From the NCBI RefSeq assembly GCF_900176425.1, contig NZ_FWXS01000002.1:1-64000 (forward strand): DNA of 64,000 bases, written 5' to 3'. This stretch comes from Moheibacter sediminis. GTDB taxonomy: Bacteria > Bacteroidota > Bacteroidia > Flavobacteriales > Weeksellaceae. The translations under genes and the position numbers were made by a program. Below the pieces are notes generated by a model. That model did not search any database. It was not told where the DNA came from and saw only the letters and a program-made list of their open reading frames with translations. Shown piece by piece: positions 52,193 to 61,217 of the stretch (positions are counted from its first letter, which is position 1; each line of letters opens with the position of its first letter).

Positions 52193-53556
52193 GGCGTTAC
52201 TGTTTGTTGGTATGCTCCTAAAGTAGGATTATTAGGTCTTGCAATTTGTAAAATGTCTTGATCCACGCCTTGATTTCCAATATCACCATTTTGAGCAGCA
52301 GGAGAATCAATTTTTAATCTCAAATCATTAGTTCCAAATCCAGGGTTTACAAATAAAGGATCTCCTTCAGTAATATTGGATGCTGGAAAAGTTAAATCTC
52401 CAAAGTCGTTTCTTATTAAATTATTTCTAAAATCATGAATGAAAGCACCACTTCCAACGCTGTCAAAAACTATAGCATTTGAAGCGCGTCCATAAAAAAT
52501 GTTGTTATAGAAATTTGCTTGCGTGATTGAAGCTCCATCATTACTTAAAACTAAGCTATGATTACTTCCGATTCCTTGTCCAATGTTGTGGTAATTTGCA
52601 AAAGTACAATGCCTGAAATCATAAGTTCCACCCTCAATTCCTAAAGCTGTAATATTACTATTATTAATTACAAGATTGTATCCTGTGATGTTAGCATTTT
52701 TTGCATATAAACCGATAGATTCGTTGTTTAAGATTTTGGTATTTGAAATTTCCAATCTAGAATTTTCTACTTCCAATCCGATATTTCCGCCTTTTATTAT
52801 TGCGTAATCGATTTTATTTAAAATACTTGTATTAGGAGATTTAATTTTAATTTCCCCCCACATATTTGGTAAAGAGTCCGAACGTTCGTCATGTCTGTCA
52901 CTTCTGAAACGGACTTCATTTCCGAGTTGACCATTGACGGTCAGATTTCCATTAACTGTCATTCCTGCACCATTGTGAAAATAAACTCTTGTTCCACCTT
53001 GTATAGTTAGGTTGTTATTTACAACGGCATTCCCAAAAATTACTCTTGATTCAGAATTATCCCAACTTGGTTCAGTGATTAACACATCAGTTTGTCCTTG
53101 CTCAGGAATATAAAACTTAGCCTTTTCAATCCAAGACAATAATTTCACATTTTGCGAACCATTTGTAGTTTCAAAAACTACTTCATCTTCATACAAAGGA
53201 TTTACAGGTGCTTCGCCTGCAGCCATTTCCACAAAAATGAAAATACTGTCTTTGGCTCTTACAGGAACATTTTCAAATGCATACCCCGGCATACCGTCAA
53301 CATTTAGTTTATAGAGAGAACTTTCGCCACGCGACAAATAGATCCTTGGAATTTCAACATCTTTGTTCTGACGGTTGTGAACCGTAAATTTGTAAGTCTG
53401 AGAATTGGTATGGTTAAAAATGGTGTCCAAAGAAATCGTATCGGTAGAAAATCCTAATTCATCAGAAGCCGGATCAAAATCAAAATCATCACGACATGAA
53501 GTGATTCCTATAATTAGTAATAATATTGCGCCGGTTACAAGGGAACGTATTTGCAT
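52189..53556 (-). CDS. Lipoprotein with right-handed beta-helix (pectate-lyase-like) repeats
   Basis: The 455-residue protein has a lipoprotein signal (GAILLLIIGITSCRDD; lipobox ITSC), so the mature protein is anchored in the outer membrane. From about residue 170 it shows repeating Asn-rich strands (VVNNNLTIQGGTRVYFHNGA, NTSILNKIDYAIIKGGNIGL, ILNNESIGLYAKNANITGYN) typical of right-handed parallel beta-helices. The N-terminal 150 residues form a beta-rich domain seen in Bacteroidota surface proteins. It has no catalytic residues that I can point to. It is convergent with the PAP2-like gene. Confidence 0.75.
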   Translation of the reverse strand: MQIRSLVTGAILLLIIGITSCRDDFDFDPASDELGFSTDTISLDTIFNHTNSQTYKFTVHNRQNKDVEIPRIYLSRGESSLYKLNVDGMPGYAFENVPVRAKDSIFIFVEMAAGEAPVNPLYEDEVVFETTNGSQNVKLLSWIEKAKFYIPEQGQTDVLITEPSWDNSESRVIFGNAVVNNNLTIQGGTRVYFHNGAGMTVNGNLTVNGQLGNEVRFRSDRHDERSDSLPNMWGEIKIKSPNTSILNKIDYAIIKGGNIGLEVENSRLEISNTKILNNESIGLYAKNANITGYNLVINNSNITALGIEGGTYDFRHCTFANYHNIGQGIGSNHSLVLSNDGASITQANFYNNIFYGRASNAIVFDSVGSGAFIHDFRNNLIRNDFGDLTFPASNITEGDPLFVNPGFGTNDLRLKIDSPAAQNGDIGNQGVDQDILQIARPNNPTLGAYQQTVTP

Positions 53557-53596
53557 AATTTCAATAAATTAATTCGAACAAAACTACATAAAAAAA

Positions 53597-53626
53597 CGAA
53601 TTTCGAACTTCGAATTTCGAACTTCG
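53597..53626. repeat. 14-bp tandem repeat, about 2.1 copies
   Basis: CGAATTTCGAACTT occurs twice without a gap (53597-53610, 53611-53624) and is followed by CG. The unit is near-palindromic. It lies between the lipoprotein gene and the L31 promoter; it may be a regulatory site or simple replication slippage. Confidence 0.7.
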
Positions 53627-53670
53627 CGTAAAAATATTAATTTTACAAAAATAAAAATCTATAAATCATT

Positions 53671-53698
53671 TTGTAATTCAGAATTATTTTTATCTTTG
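53671..53698 (+). promoter_or_regulatory. Promoter for ribosomal protein L31 (TTG-17-TATCTTTG)
   Basis: TTG at 53671-53673 and TATCTTTG at 53691-53698 are separated by 17 bases, matching the Bacteroidota sigma-A consensus TTG-N17-19-TAnnTTTG. It lies 73 bases before the L31 start, leaving a leader of about 60 bases. Confidence 0.8.
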
Positions 53699-53771
53699 CA
53701 CACTCAAAATGAGAAGTTAACTGCAATGGAAACGGTAGGAAGTGGAAATTGCGAATCAAAAAATAAACATT

Positions 53772-54023
53772 ATGAAAAAAGGAATTCATCCCGAAAATTA
53801 TAGATTAGTTGTATTCAAAGATATGAGTAATGATGAAACTTTCATCACTCGTTCTGGAGCTGACACACGCGATACAATTGAAATCGATGGTGTAGAGTAC
53901 CCATTGATCAAAATGGAGATTTCAAGTACATCTCACCCTTTCTACACAGGAAAACAAAAATTGGTAGATACAGCAGGTCGTATCGACAAATTCAAAAATA
54001 AGTATTCAAAATTTCAAAAGTAA
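53772..54023 (+). CDS. rpmE2: Ribosomal protein L31, type B
   Basis: The 83-residue protein reads [20 protein letters not shown] at its start and [20 protein letters not shown] near its end, the type B L31 pattern without zinc-binding cysteines. It is a large-subunit ribosomal protein. The frame opens at 53742, but the ATG at 53772 matches the family. It has its own promoter and terminator. Bacteroidota use this cysteine-free form as a main L31, independent of zinc supply. Confidence 0.97.
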   Translation: MKKGIHPENYRLVVFKDMSNDETFITRSGADTRDTIEIDGVEYPLIKMEISSTSHPFYTGKQKLVDTAGRIDKFKNKYSKFQK

Positions 54024-54042
54024 GATTTTGATTTGTTCATAA

Positions 54043-54073
54043 TAAAAAAGTTCCGTTTTGCGGGACTTTTTTT
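54043..54073 (+). terminator. Terminator after L31
   Basis: The stem AAAAAAGTTCCG pairs with CGGGACTTTTTT around TTTTG with one G-U pair, and T residues continue to 54073. It begins 20 bases past the stop. Confidence 0.85.
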
Positions 54074-54099
54074 ATGCAATCAATTTTTTTTTTCAATAT

Positions 54100-54245
54100 T
54101 AGGGCACGTCCGCCGTGCTGCCCTTTGAGCAGGCATCCCGTCGGTCGGGCTTTTCACGGCTCCGCTTCGCTTCGGTACTTCATTGCATTTCGTACCGCTT
54201 CTTTCAGTCGCGCCCTTGCAATCCCTCGTGCGAGTCGAGGGTTTT
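54100..54245. ncRNA. GC-rich hairpin-dense non-coding element
   Basis: This ~146-base block is far richer in G and C than its surroundings. It contains four successive hairpins: GCACG/CGTGC (54104-54108 with 54114-54118), CCCG/CGGG (54137-54140 with 54146-54149), CGGTAC/GTACCG (54173-54178 with 54192-54197) and CCCTCG/CGAGGG (54223-54228 with 54236-54241). It could be a structured RNA or a REP-like dispersed repeat; no gene is supported. I did not match it to a named RNA family. The rest of the 324-base gap up to 54347 is AT-rich and empty. Confidence 0.4.
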
Positions 54246-54347
54246 ATAATAATTTTAAGCCCTTAATATTATCAATAATTCGTCGAGTTTTATAAAATCA
54301 AAAAACATATACCAAATTACTTGTTCGTAAAAGCGTTTCAATTTTAT

Positions 54348-54923
54348 TTACGAAAGACTTTTCGCCCGTATCTCACTCAGGTATTCCGGTGTGAATCCAA
54401 GAAAAGAAGCTATCAGATATTGCGGTATCCGTTGCACAAACGCTGGTTGGGCCTCAACCATCTTATGGTAAAACTCCTCTTTACTATAATTGAATAAATA
54501 CCTCAATCTCCTTTGAGCTGCCGCAAACGCACGCTGATAAACAAATCTGAAATATCTTTCCATTTCCGGAAACTTTATCAGCAATTCCTCCTGAGCTTCC
54601 TGGCTGATCACCAAAACGACTGACTTTTCCACCGCCTGTATATAGAAATCCGTCACAAGCTTATGTTCATAAGCAAGATGATCCGTTATCCACCAAGTTT
54701 CAATTGCAAATTCAGTCGTTTGTTCCGTTCCTTTCTCATTGATGAAAAACTTCCGCAGACAACCCTCCAGTACAAAATAATGAAACTTGCAAACATTTCC
54801 TTCCACTAGCAGATTTTCTTTCTTTCTCACATTTAACACATGAAAATAATCCAGAATCAGAGGGAAATCTTCCTCACTCACCTGGATAAATTTTTCTAAA
54901 TGTGCTTTGAAAATCCCTGACAT
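54348..54923 (-). CDS. Crp/Fnr family transcriptional regulator
   Basis: The 191-residue protein has a cyclic-nucleotide-binding-like beta-roll (LLVEGNVCKFHYFVLEGCLR, TEFAIETWWITDH) and a short C-terminal HTH (IPQYLIASFLGFTPEYLSEI). The Arg/Glu residues for cAMP binding are not conserved, as in many Bacteroidota Crp-like proteins, so another effector is likely. The protein is close to the family length of about 190. The targets are unknown. It lies alone on the minus strand below the aminopeptidase gene. Confidence 0.9.
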   Translation of the reverse strand: MSGIFKAHLEKFIQVSEEDFPLILDYFHVLNVRKKENLLVEGNVCKFHYFVLEGCLRKFFINEKGTEQTTEFAIETWWITDHLAYEHKLVTDFYIQAVEKSVVLVISQEAQEELLIKFPEMERYFRFVYQRAFAAAQRRLRYLFNYSKEEFYHKMVEAQPAFVQRIPQYLIASFLGFTPEYLSEIRAKSLS

Positions 54924-55026
54924 TGATAATATTTATTTTGTCATTCTGAATGGAATTTAATTAAAAATCTAAAATAAATAAGATTTCTCCTTCGTCGGAA
55001 TGACATATTGAAATTAACTTCAATTT

Positions 55027-56325
55027 TTAAGCATTCATCAAGCTTTCTATCTCCTCAACTTCGATAGGAATATTCTTCATCAGATTGATTGGCGCACCCG
55101 AACTTTGAATCACATAATCATCTTCGATTCTGACTCCTAAATTCTCCGAAGGGATATAGAATCCCGGCTCATTTGTAAACACCATTCCTTCCACAAATTT
55201 ATCGGATAAGATACCATAATCATGCGTATCTAATCCCATGTGGTGCGAAGTTCCGTGCATCATGTATTTTTTGTAAGCAGGCCATTCAGGGTTTTCATTT
55301 TGAACGTCTGCTTTGTCAATTAAACCTAAACCAAGTAATTCAGAAGTGTAGATTTTGCCCATTTCTCTGTGGTAATCATACCAGTTATTTCCAGCAACCA
55401 ACAATTTCTCTGCTTCATTTTTACAATTCAAAACCGCATTGTAAATTTCTTTTTGTCGCTCATTGAATTTCCCATTCACAGGAATCGTTCTGGTCATGTC
55501 AGATGAATAATTTGCATACTCAGCTCCAACATCCAAAAGCAAAATGTCGCCGTCTTTACACTGCTGATTGTTTTGGATATAATGCAAAACATTGGAACTG
55601 TAACCGCTTCCTATGATTGGCGTATATGCAAAACCTTTCGAACGATTTCTCAAAAACTCATGTGCAAATTCCGCTTCGATTTCATATTCCCAAACACCTG
55701 GCTTTGTGAAAGATAAAATTCTTCTGAATCCTTTTTCAGTAATGTCACAAGCCGTTTGGATCAACTCAATCTCTTCCGGTTCTTTGATTGAACGAAGTCT
55801 TTGCAAAATCGGATTGCTGCGCAAATAATTATGTGCCGGATAATCATTTTTCAAAGTTTTGATGAAACGGTCTTCGCGAGTTTCAACTACACGTTCTGCA
55901 CGGTAATGTTCATTGATATTGATGTAAATATTATCTGCTTCGGTCAATAACTTATAAAGCACTTTATGGAAATCTTGTAACCAATAAACCGTTTTAATTC
56001 CTGAAACTTCAAAAGCTTGTTCCTTATCTAATTTTGCTCCTTCCCAAATCGCAACGTGTTCATTTGTTTCACGAAGGAAAAGGATTTCTCTGTGTTTTTC
56101 CTCATAACTATCCGGGAAAATAACTAAAATACTTTCTTCCTGATCAATTCCTGATAAATAAAAAATATCTCGGTGCTGATTAAAAGGCAGCGTACTGTCG
56201 GCACTTACCGGATATATATCGTTTGAATTGAAAACCGCGATTGATTTTGGTTTTAATTCTTTAGTAAATTTTTGTCTGTTTTTGATGAATAGGTCAGAGG
56301 ATATCTGTTCGTATTTTGTAGTCAT
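55027..56325 (-). CDS. Aminopeptidase P family protein (M24B)
   Basis: The 432-residue enzyme has the M24 metal site: DILLLDVGAEYANYSSDMTR (two Asp), MHGTSHHMGLDTHD (His), VFTNEPGFYIP (Glu) and GVRIEDDYVI (Glu). The N-terminal creatinase-like domain (PFNQHRDIFYLSGIDQEESI) is typical of aminopeptidase P. It removes N-terminal residues before proline. Cytoplasmic, no signal peptide. It is monocistronic on the minus strand. Confidence 0.95.
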   Translation of the reverse strand: MTTKYEQISSDLFIKNRQKFTKELKPKSIAVFNSNDIYPVSADSTLPFNQHRDIFYLSGIDQEESILVIFPDSYEEKHREILFLRETNEHVAIWEGAKLDKEQAFEVSGIKTVYWLQDFHKVLYKLLTEADNIYININEHYRAERVVETREDRFIKTLKNDYPAHNYLRSNPILQRLRSIKEPEEIELIQTACDITEKGFRRILSFTKPGVWEYEIEAEFAHEFLRNRSKGFAYTPIIGSGYSSNVLHYIQNNQQCKDGDILLLDVGAEYANYSSDMTRTIPVNGKFNERQKEIYNAVLNCKNEAEKLLVAGNNWYDYHREMGKIYTSELLGLGLIDKADVQNENPEWPAYKKYMMHGTSHHMGLDTHDYGILSDKFVEGMVFTNEPGFYIPSENLGVRIEDDYVIQSSGAPINLMKNIPIEVEEIESLMNA

Positions 56326-56387
56326 AACTGATTTTTATGAAAACAAATGTATGAAAGATGAAATGGTAATGCAAGTTAAAATAGGTA

Positions 56388-56423
56388 TAAAAAAGTAACA
56401 CCTCATTCGTAAGAATGAGGTGC
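56388..56423 (-). terminator. Probable terminator of argS
   Basis: A perfect 10-bp stem (CACCTCATTC 56400-56409 with GAATGAGGTG 56414-56423, GTAA loop) is followed on the minus strand by TTACTTTTTT, so it should terminate argS. The next bases on the plus strand hold a tiny frame (56447-56497, MKKLLAFMVSNLHKLF) after an A/C-rich lead; a gene fragment is possible. Confidence 0.65.
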
Positions 56424-56532
56424 TAACCTTAACCAACCTAAACCTATGAAAAAGCTATTAGCTTTTATGGTGTCAAATTTACACAAATTATTTTAACCAC
56501 AAAACTTTTAGCCAAAAATTAAGTGAATATTA

Positions 56533-58302
56533 TCACATTTTTTCCGGAACGTTAATTCCTAATAAATTAAATGAAGATGCAATTACATTTGCTGTCCATA
56601 AAGCCAAGTACAATCTGAAATTTTTAATGTTTTGATCCTCAGCTTTTAAAATTGTATAATTTTGATAGAAATGGTTAAAATGTTTTACTAAATCATATGT
56701 ATAATTCGTTACTAAAGCCGGGCTCAACTCAGCCGCAGCTTTTTGAATCGTTTCTTCGTAATTGTTCAAATGACGAATGATTTCTTTTTCAGTTTCGTTC
56801 AATTCAATTGAATTCAAATCAAAATTTTGCGGTTTTCCCTTTCTCAGTATAGATTGAATTCGAGCAAAAGCATACTGAATAAAAGGTCCCGTATTTCCGT
56901 TGAAATCTACACTTTCTTTCGGATCAAACAAAATTCGTTTTTTAGGATCTACTTTTAAAATGAAATATTTCAAAGCGCCCATTCCAATGATTTCGTAGAG
57001 TTTTTCCTTTTCTTCATCAGAATAATCATCCAGTTTTCCTAATTCTAGAGAAATTTCTTTCGCGGTCTGGTGCATTTCTTCCATCAATTCATCGGCATCA
57101 ACCACTGTTCCTTCGCGTGATTTCATTTTCCCTTCAGGCAAATCAACCATTCCGTAAGAAAGATGCTCGAGCGTCTGTGCCCAATCGTAACCTAATTTTT
57201 TAAGAATTAAAAACAAAACTTTGAAATGATAATCTTGTTCGTTTCCGACAACGTAAATCAATTTATCGATGTCAAAAGTTTCAAATCTTTCCACCGCAGT
57301 TCCGAAATCCTGAGTGATATAAACCGAAGTTCCATCCGAACGCAAAACGAGTTTTTCGTCCAAACCGTCTTCCGTCAGATCAATCCAAACTGAACCGTCT
57401 TCTTTTTGGTAAAAAACACCTTTTTCAATTCCTTTTTGAATTAAATCTTTACCTAATAAATACGTATTGCTTTCGTACTGGTAATGGTCAAAATCAACGC
57501 CTAATCTTTTATAAGTTTTTCCAAATCCATCATAAACCCAACCATTCATAGTTTCCCAAAGCGAGCGAACTTGTAGGTCTCCGGATTCCCATTTTCTGAG
57601 CATTTCCTGCGCTTCGAGAAATAACGGAGCGTTCTTTTTAGCTTCATCTTCAGATTGTCCTTTTTCAACTAAATCTTTGATTTCAACTCGATAATGTTTG
57701 TCAAATTCAACATAATATTTCCCAACCAAATGATCGCCTTTGATTCCTGAAGATGCCGGTGTTTCTCCGTTTCCAAATTTTTCCCAAGCTAACATCGATT
57801 TACAAATATGTATTCCACGGTCGTTGATGATTTGGATTTTCTGTGTTTTGAATCCAGCTGCATCAAAAATCTGTGCTACGGAATAACCCAAAAGATTGTT
57901 TCGGATGTGACCTAAGTGAATCGGTTTGTTGGTATTGGGCGAAGCATATTCAACCATTACCGAAGAAGAATCATCTGTTTTTGGTGTAAAACCAAATTTA
58001 GGATTTTCAGCATTTTCAATGATTCCATTTAGTAAAAACTGATTTTCAAAACTTAAATTCAGAAAACCTTTTACCACATTGAAATCCTTGATGTTCCCAT
58101 TTGCTTTCAGGAATTCTCCGATTTCATTTCCGATATCTTCAGGTTTCTTTTTCAATAATTGAATCAATGGGAAAACAACAAGCGTGTAATCTCCGTCAAA
58201 TTCCTTACGTGTATTTTGGACTTCAATCCTTTCCGGAGTGATTCCATAAATTTCGGTTATTGAATTTGATACGATTTCTATTACTTGTTTTTTGAGATTC
58301 AT
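56533..58302 (-). CDS. argS: Arginyl-tRNA synthetase
   Basis: The 589-residue class I synthetase has an N-terminal Add1 domain (VIEIVSNSITEIYGI). The HIGH-equivalent is YASPNTNKPIHLGHIRNNLL, the signature KMSKS-equivalent is EGKMKSREGTVVDADEL, and the anticodon-binding domain lies at the C-terminus (ESVDFNGNTGPFIQYAFARI). All active-site parts are intact. It charges tRNA-Arg. It is followed by a hairpin terminator. The gap to yebC upstream is 85 bases. Confidence 0.97.
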   Translation of the reverse strand: MNLKKQVIEIVSNSITEIYGITPERIEVQNTRKEFDGDYTLVVFPLIQLLKKKPEDIGNEIGEFLKANGNIKDFNVVKGFLNLSFENQFLLNGIIENAENPKFGFTPKTDDSSSVMVEYASPNTNKPIHLGHIRNNLLGYSVAQIFDAAGFKTQKIQIINDRGIHICKSMLAWEKFGNGETPASSGIKGDHLVGKYYVEFDKHYRVEIKDLVEKGQSEDEAKKNAPLFLEAQEMLRKWESGDLQVRSLWETMNGWVYDGFGKTYKRLGVDFDHYQYESNTYLLGKDLIQKGIEKGVFYQKEDGSVWIDLTEDGLDEKLVLRSDGTSVYITQDFGTAVERFETFDIDKLIYVVGNEQDYHFKVLFLILKKLGYDWAQTLEHLSYGMVDLPEGKMKSREGTVVDADELMEEMHQTAKEISLELGKLDDYSDEEKEKLYEIIGMGALKYFILKVDPKKRILFDPKESVDFNGNTGPFIQYAFARIQSILRKGKPQNFDLNSIELNETEKEIIRHLNNYEETIQKAAAELSPALVTNYTYDLVKHFNHFYQNYTILKAEDQNIKNFRLYLALWTANVIASSFNLLGINVPEKM

Positions 58303-58387
58303 TTAATTGGGTTTTAAATTTTGAATTTTGAATGCATTGAAACATTCTCATTTTTAATTCAAAATATATAATTTATAATAATTTTTA

Positions 58388-59095
58388 TTATGCCATTGTC
58401 GTGTAAACATTCTGAACGTCATCGTCTTCTTCGATTTTTTCAAGAAGTTTATCAATATCGGCTTGTTGTTCTTCGGTTAATTCTTTGGTGACCTGCGGAA
58501 TTCTGTCAAATCCACTCGAAAGGATTTCGAAATTGTTTTCTTCAAAATATTTCTGAAGAGACCCAAAACTTTCAAAAGGAGCATAAATCATGATGTTGCC
58601 TTCGTCTTCGAAAACTTCTTCTGCACCAAAATCTATTAATTCCAATTCCAATTCTTCCACATCCATATTTTCACCTTTCACAGTAAAATTACAAGTATGG
58701 TCAAACATGAATTCAACGGAACCTTGTGTACCTAAGCTTCCACCGGTTTTGTTGAAATAACTTCTGATGTTGGCAACGGTTCTGTTGTTGTTGTCTGTGG
58801 CAGTTTCAACTAAAACAGCGATTCCGTGCATGGCATAACCTTCAAATAAAACTTCTTTGAAGTTGGCAGTTTCTTTGTCCGATGCTTTTTTGATGGCGCG
58901 TTCCACGTTTTCTTTCGGCATGTTGGCCGTTTTCGCATTCTGAATGATTGCACGCAAACGTGAATTGGCTTCCGGATTGGGACCGCCTTCTTTCACAGCC
59001 ATTACAATATCTTTCCCGATTCGGGTAAAAACTTTGGCCATCGTGGCCCAACGTTTCATTTTTCTTCCTTTTCTGAATTCAAACGCTCTTCCCAT
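58388..59095 (-). CDS. YebC/PmpR family DNA-binding protein (TACO1-like)
   Basis: The 235-residue protein opens MGRAFEFRKGRKMKRWATMA and has the family segments FTRIGKDIVMAVKEGGPNPE, NSRLRAIIQNAKTANMPKEN and VERAIKKASDKE. YebC proteins were described as transcription regulators and more recently linked to relief of ribosome stalling at proline runs; both are family statements. The gene is transcribed away from the polyprenyl synthase gene. Confidence 0.93.
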   Translation of the reverse strand: MGRAFEFRKGRKMKRWATMAKVFTRIGKDIVMAVKEGGPNPEANSRLRAIIQNAKTANMPKENVERAIKKASDKETANFKEVLFEGYAMHGIAVLVETATDNNNRTVANIRSYFNKTGGSLGTQGSVEFMFDHTCNFTVKGENMDVEELELELIDFGAEEVFEDEGNIMIYAPFESFGSLQKYFEENNFEILSSGFDRIPQVTKELTEEQQADIDKLLEKIEEDDDVQNVYTTMA

Positions 59096-59218
59096 TTCAT
59101 TTTGATTTTAAGCGTTGCAAAATTAATTGTTTTTGAAGAATTATGTTTAAAAAACTATTGATAAGAATTTTTAATAAATTTTTCAAGGTTACATTTAATT
59201 TCTCAAAATCCTATGCGC

Positions 59219-59226
59219 TATCTTTG
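59219..59226 (+). promoter_or_regulatory. Promoter -7 element (TATCTTTG) for the polyprenyl synthase operon
   Basis: TATCTTTG followed by CC lies 24 bases before the ATG at 59251, inside the longer frame opening at 59143. It therefore supports 59251 as the true start. Confidence 0.55.
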
Positions 59227-59250
59227 CCACTAAGAAATCATACCGTTTAT

Positions 59251-60225
59251 ATGAATAGTGTTATAGAGGAATATCAGGAAATAGTTAGCAAGGCATTAGA
59301 AGAATTTTCATTCGATGAATGGGAGCCGAAAGAATTGTATGAACCATGCGATTACATTTTGAGCATAGGAGGGAAGCGGCTTCGTCCAATTATTGTGATG
59401 TTGGGTTCTTATGTTTTTGATGGAAAAGTTGAAGATGTTTTGAAGCCTGCTTTGGCGATTGAATTTTTTCATAATTTTTCTTTGATGCACGATGATATCA
59501 TGGATGCTGCGCCCTTGCGACGCGGTAAACAGACCGTTCATATAAAATACAATACCAATGTGGGGATTCTTTCCGGGGATGCGATGCTTATCAAAGCTTA
59601 CGAAATGTTCGAAGATTTGCCTGCCGATAAGTTTAAAGTAGTAACGAAATTGTTCTCTAAAACTGCAGTTGAATTGTGTGAAGGTCAGCAATATGACATG
59701 AATTTTGAAACACAGGAAGTTGTTACATATGAAGAATACATCAAAATGATTACCCTCAAAACTGGTGTCATGATGGGAGCTTCTCTCAATATAGGCGCTT
59801 TGATTGCAGATGGAAGTGAGGAAGATTGCCATAATTTATATGAATTTGGGAAAAACCTTGGAATTGCATTTCAGTTGAAAGATGATTATTTAGATGTTTT
59901 TGGTCAGCAGGATTTTGGTAAAATTCATGCAGGTGATGTGTTCGAAAATAAAAAAACAATTTTATTTATCAAAGCCTTAGAGAAAGCGGGGCCAAAAGAA
60001 ATAGATGAATTGAAATTCTGGTACAGCATGAAAACCGATAATGTCGATAAAGTTTATGCGGTAGAAAAGATTTTCCGTATGTTGAAAGTGGATCATGCAA
60101 TTATGGATTTAATTTCAGAATATACCAAAAAGTCAATGGAATACCTGGACAAAGTTTCTGCCTCTGAAGAGAAAAAAATACAACTTAGACAATTGGCTTC
60201 ATCCCTTATCGAGAGACAGATCTAA
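59251..60225 (+). CDS. Polyprenyl synthetase (trans-isoprenyl diphosphate synthase)
   Basis: The 324-residue protein has GGKRLRPIIVML (substrate phosphate site), the first aspartate-rich motif in FHNFSLMHDDIMDAAPLRRG and the second in FQLKDDYLDVFGQ. It condenses isopentenyl diphosphate units into farnesyl, geranylgeranyl or longer diphosphates; chain length is not clear, though the residues before the first DDxxD (FSLMHDD) allow medium chains. A frame from 59143 exists but the ATG at 59251 is preferred because a promoter box sits inside the longer version. Its stop overlaps the GSCFA ATG by one base. Confidence 0.92.
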   Translation: MNSVIEEYQEIVSKALEEFSFDEWEPKELYEPCDYILSIGGKRLRPIIVMLGSYVFDGKVEDVLKPALAIEFFHNFSLMHDDIMDAAPLRRGKQTVHIKYNTNVGILSGDAMLIKAYEMFEDLPADKFKVVTKLFSKTAVELCEGQQYDMNFETQEVVTYEEYIKMITLKTGVMMGASLNIGALIADGSEEDCHNLYEFGKNLGIAFQLKDDYLDVFGQQDFGKIHAGDVFENKKTILFIKALEKAGPKEIDELKFWYSMKTDNVDKVYAVEKIFRMLKVDHAIMDLISEYTKKSMEYLDKVSASEEKKIQLRQLASSLIERQI

Positions 60226-61217
60226 TGCAATTCAGAACTGAACTTTTTTTACCCGAATCGAAATGGAAATTATCTCACAACGATAAAATCCTCGGAATCG
60301 GTTCTTGTTTTGTGGATGCCATTGGAGATAAATTAAATTTAGGAAAATTCAGAATTCTCCAAAATCCTTTTGGCACTTTGTTTCATCCTGTTGCGATGGA
60401 AAACGCTTTGGCTAGAATTCATTCCAACGTCACTTACGCCGAATCAGAAATTTTCAACCGTGATGAGTTGTTTTTCAGTTGGGACCATCATACTTCTTTC
60501 AATAAAACTTCGATGAAATCGACTTTGGAAGGCATTAATTCTCAGTTGGAAAAAGCCAATGAATTCATTCAAAATGCAAACATTTTCATTTTGACTTTCG
60601 GAACTTCAAGGGTTTACAAAATCAAACAATTGGACTTGATTGTTGCTAATTGCCACAAAGTTCCGGGGCAGCATTTTGAGAAAGTTTTATTGACTGATGC
60701 ACAGATAAAATCTTCAATGAGGAATTGTTTTAACTTCATTCTGGATATCAATCCAAATGCGAAAATCATTACAACAATCAGTCCTGTACGTCATGTCAAA
60801 GACGGTGTGATTGAAAATAACATCAGTAAATCCAAGTTGATTTCAAACTTACATGATTTGATTTCACAATATGAAAATGTAGAATATTTTCCTGCTTATG
60901 AATTGATGATGGACGATTTACGAGATTATCGTTTTTACAAAGAAGATTTGATTCATCCGAATGACATGGCGATTGAATACATTTGGGATAAATTTTCAGA
61001 AAAATATTTTACAGAAGAAACTTCTATCAAAATCCGGGTAGCTGAAAAAATCAATTCGTCATTGTCACACAGACCGATGAACACGAGTTCGATTGCATAT
61101 AAAACATTCTTGTTTAACACAATGAAAAAAATTGAACAAACCGAAACCGGATTTCCCAAAGGCAGCTTCAATGCTGAAAAAGAAATATTAAAAAATTTAA
61201 TGAGAAATGCTGATTGA
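60225..61217 (+). CDS. GSCFA domain-containing protein
   Basis: The 330-residue protein contains ILGIGSCFVDAIGDKL, which is the GSCFA signature, then NPFGTLFHPVAMENAL, FILTFGTSRVYK, TISPVRHVKDG and EDLIHPNDMAIEYIW. The catalytic-like Ser and His in SCF and HPND suggest an SGNH-hydrolase relative, but no activity is established. It sits between the polyprenyl synthase and TatD genes, overlapping both ends (1 and 11 bases), so the three are one operon. Confidence 0.9.
   Translation: MQFRTELFLPESKWKLSHNDKILGIGSCFVDAIGDKLNLGKFRILQNPFGTLFHPVAMENALARIHSNVTYAESEIFNRDELFFSWDHHTSFNKTSMKSTLEGINSQLEKANEFIQNANIFILTFGTSRVYKIKQLDLIVANCHKVPGQHFEKVLLTDAQIKSSMRNCFNFILDINPNAKIITTISPVRHVKDGVIENNISKSKLISNLHDLISQYENVEYFPAYELMMDDLRDYRFYKEDLIHPNDMAIEYIWDKFSEKYFTEETSIKIRVAEKINSSLSHRPMNTSSIAYKTFLFNTMKKIEQTETGFPKGSFNAEKEILKNLMRNAD

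Noticed and set aside
53597-53626. Possible CRISPR-like repeats
   Set aside because: Only two abutting copies with no spacers and no cas genes in the window; no CRISPR array was seen anywhere.
54074-54295. 73-codon frame across the GC-rich hairpin block
   Set aside because: It follows the element's hairpins, shows no protein-like pattern and starts inside the L31 terminator.
59143-59250. 36-residue extension of the polyprenyl synthase
   Set aside because: A TATCTTTG promoter box at 59219 lies within it, and the extension has no match to the family's usual start.
59308-59832. 174-codon antisense frame within the polyprenyl synthase gene
   Set aside because: It is fully covered by a strongly supported gene and has no recognisable features.
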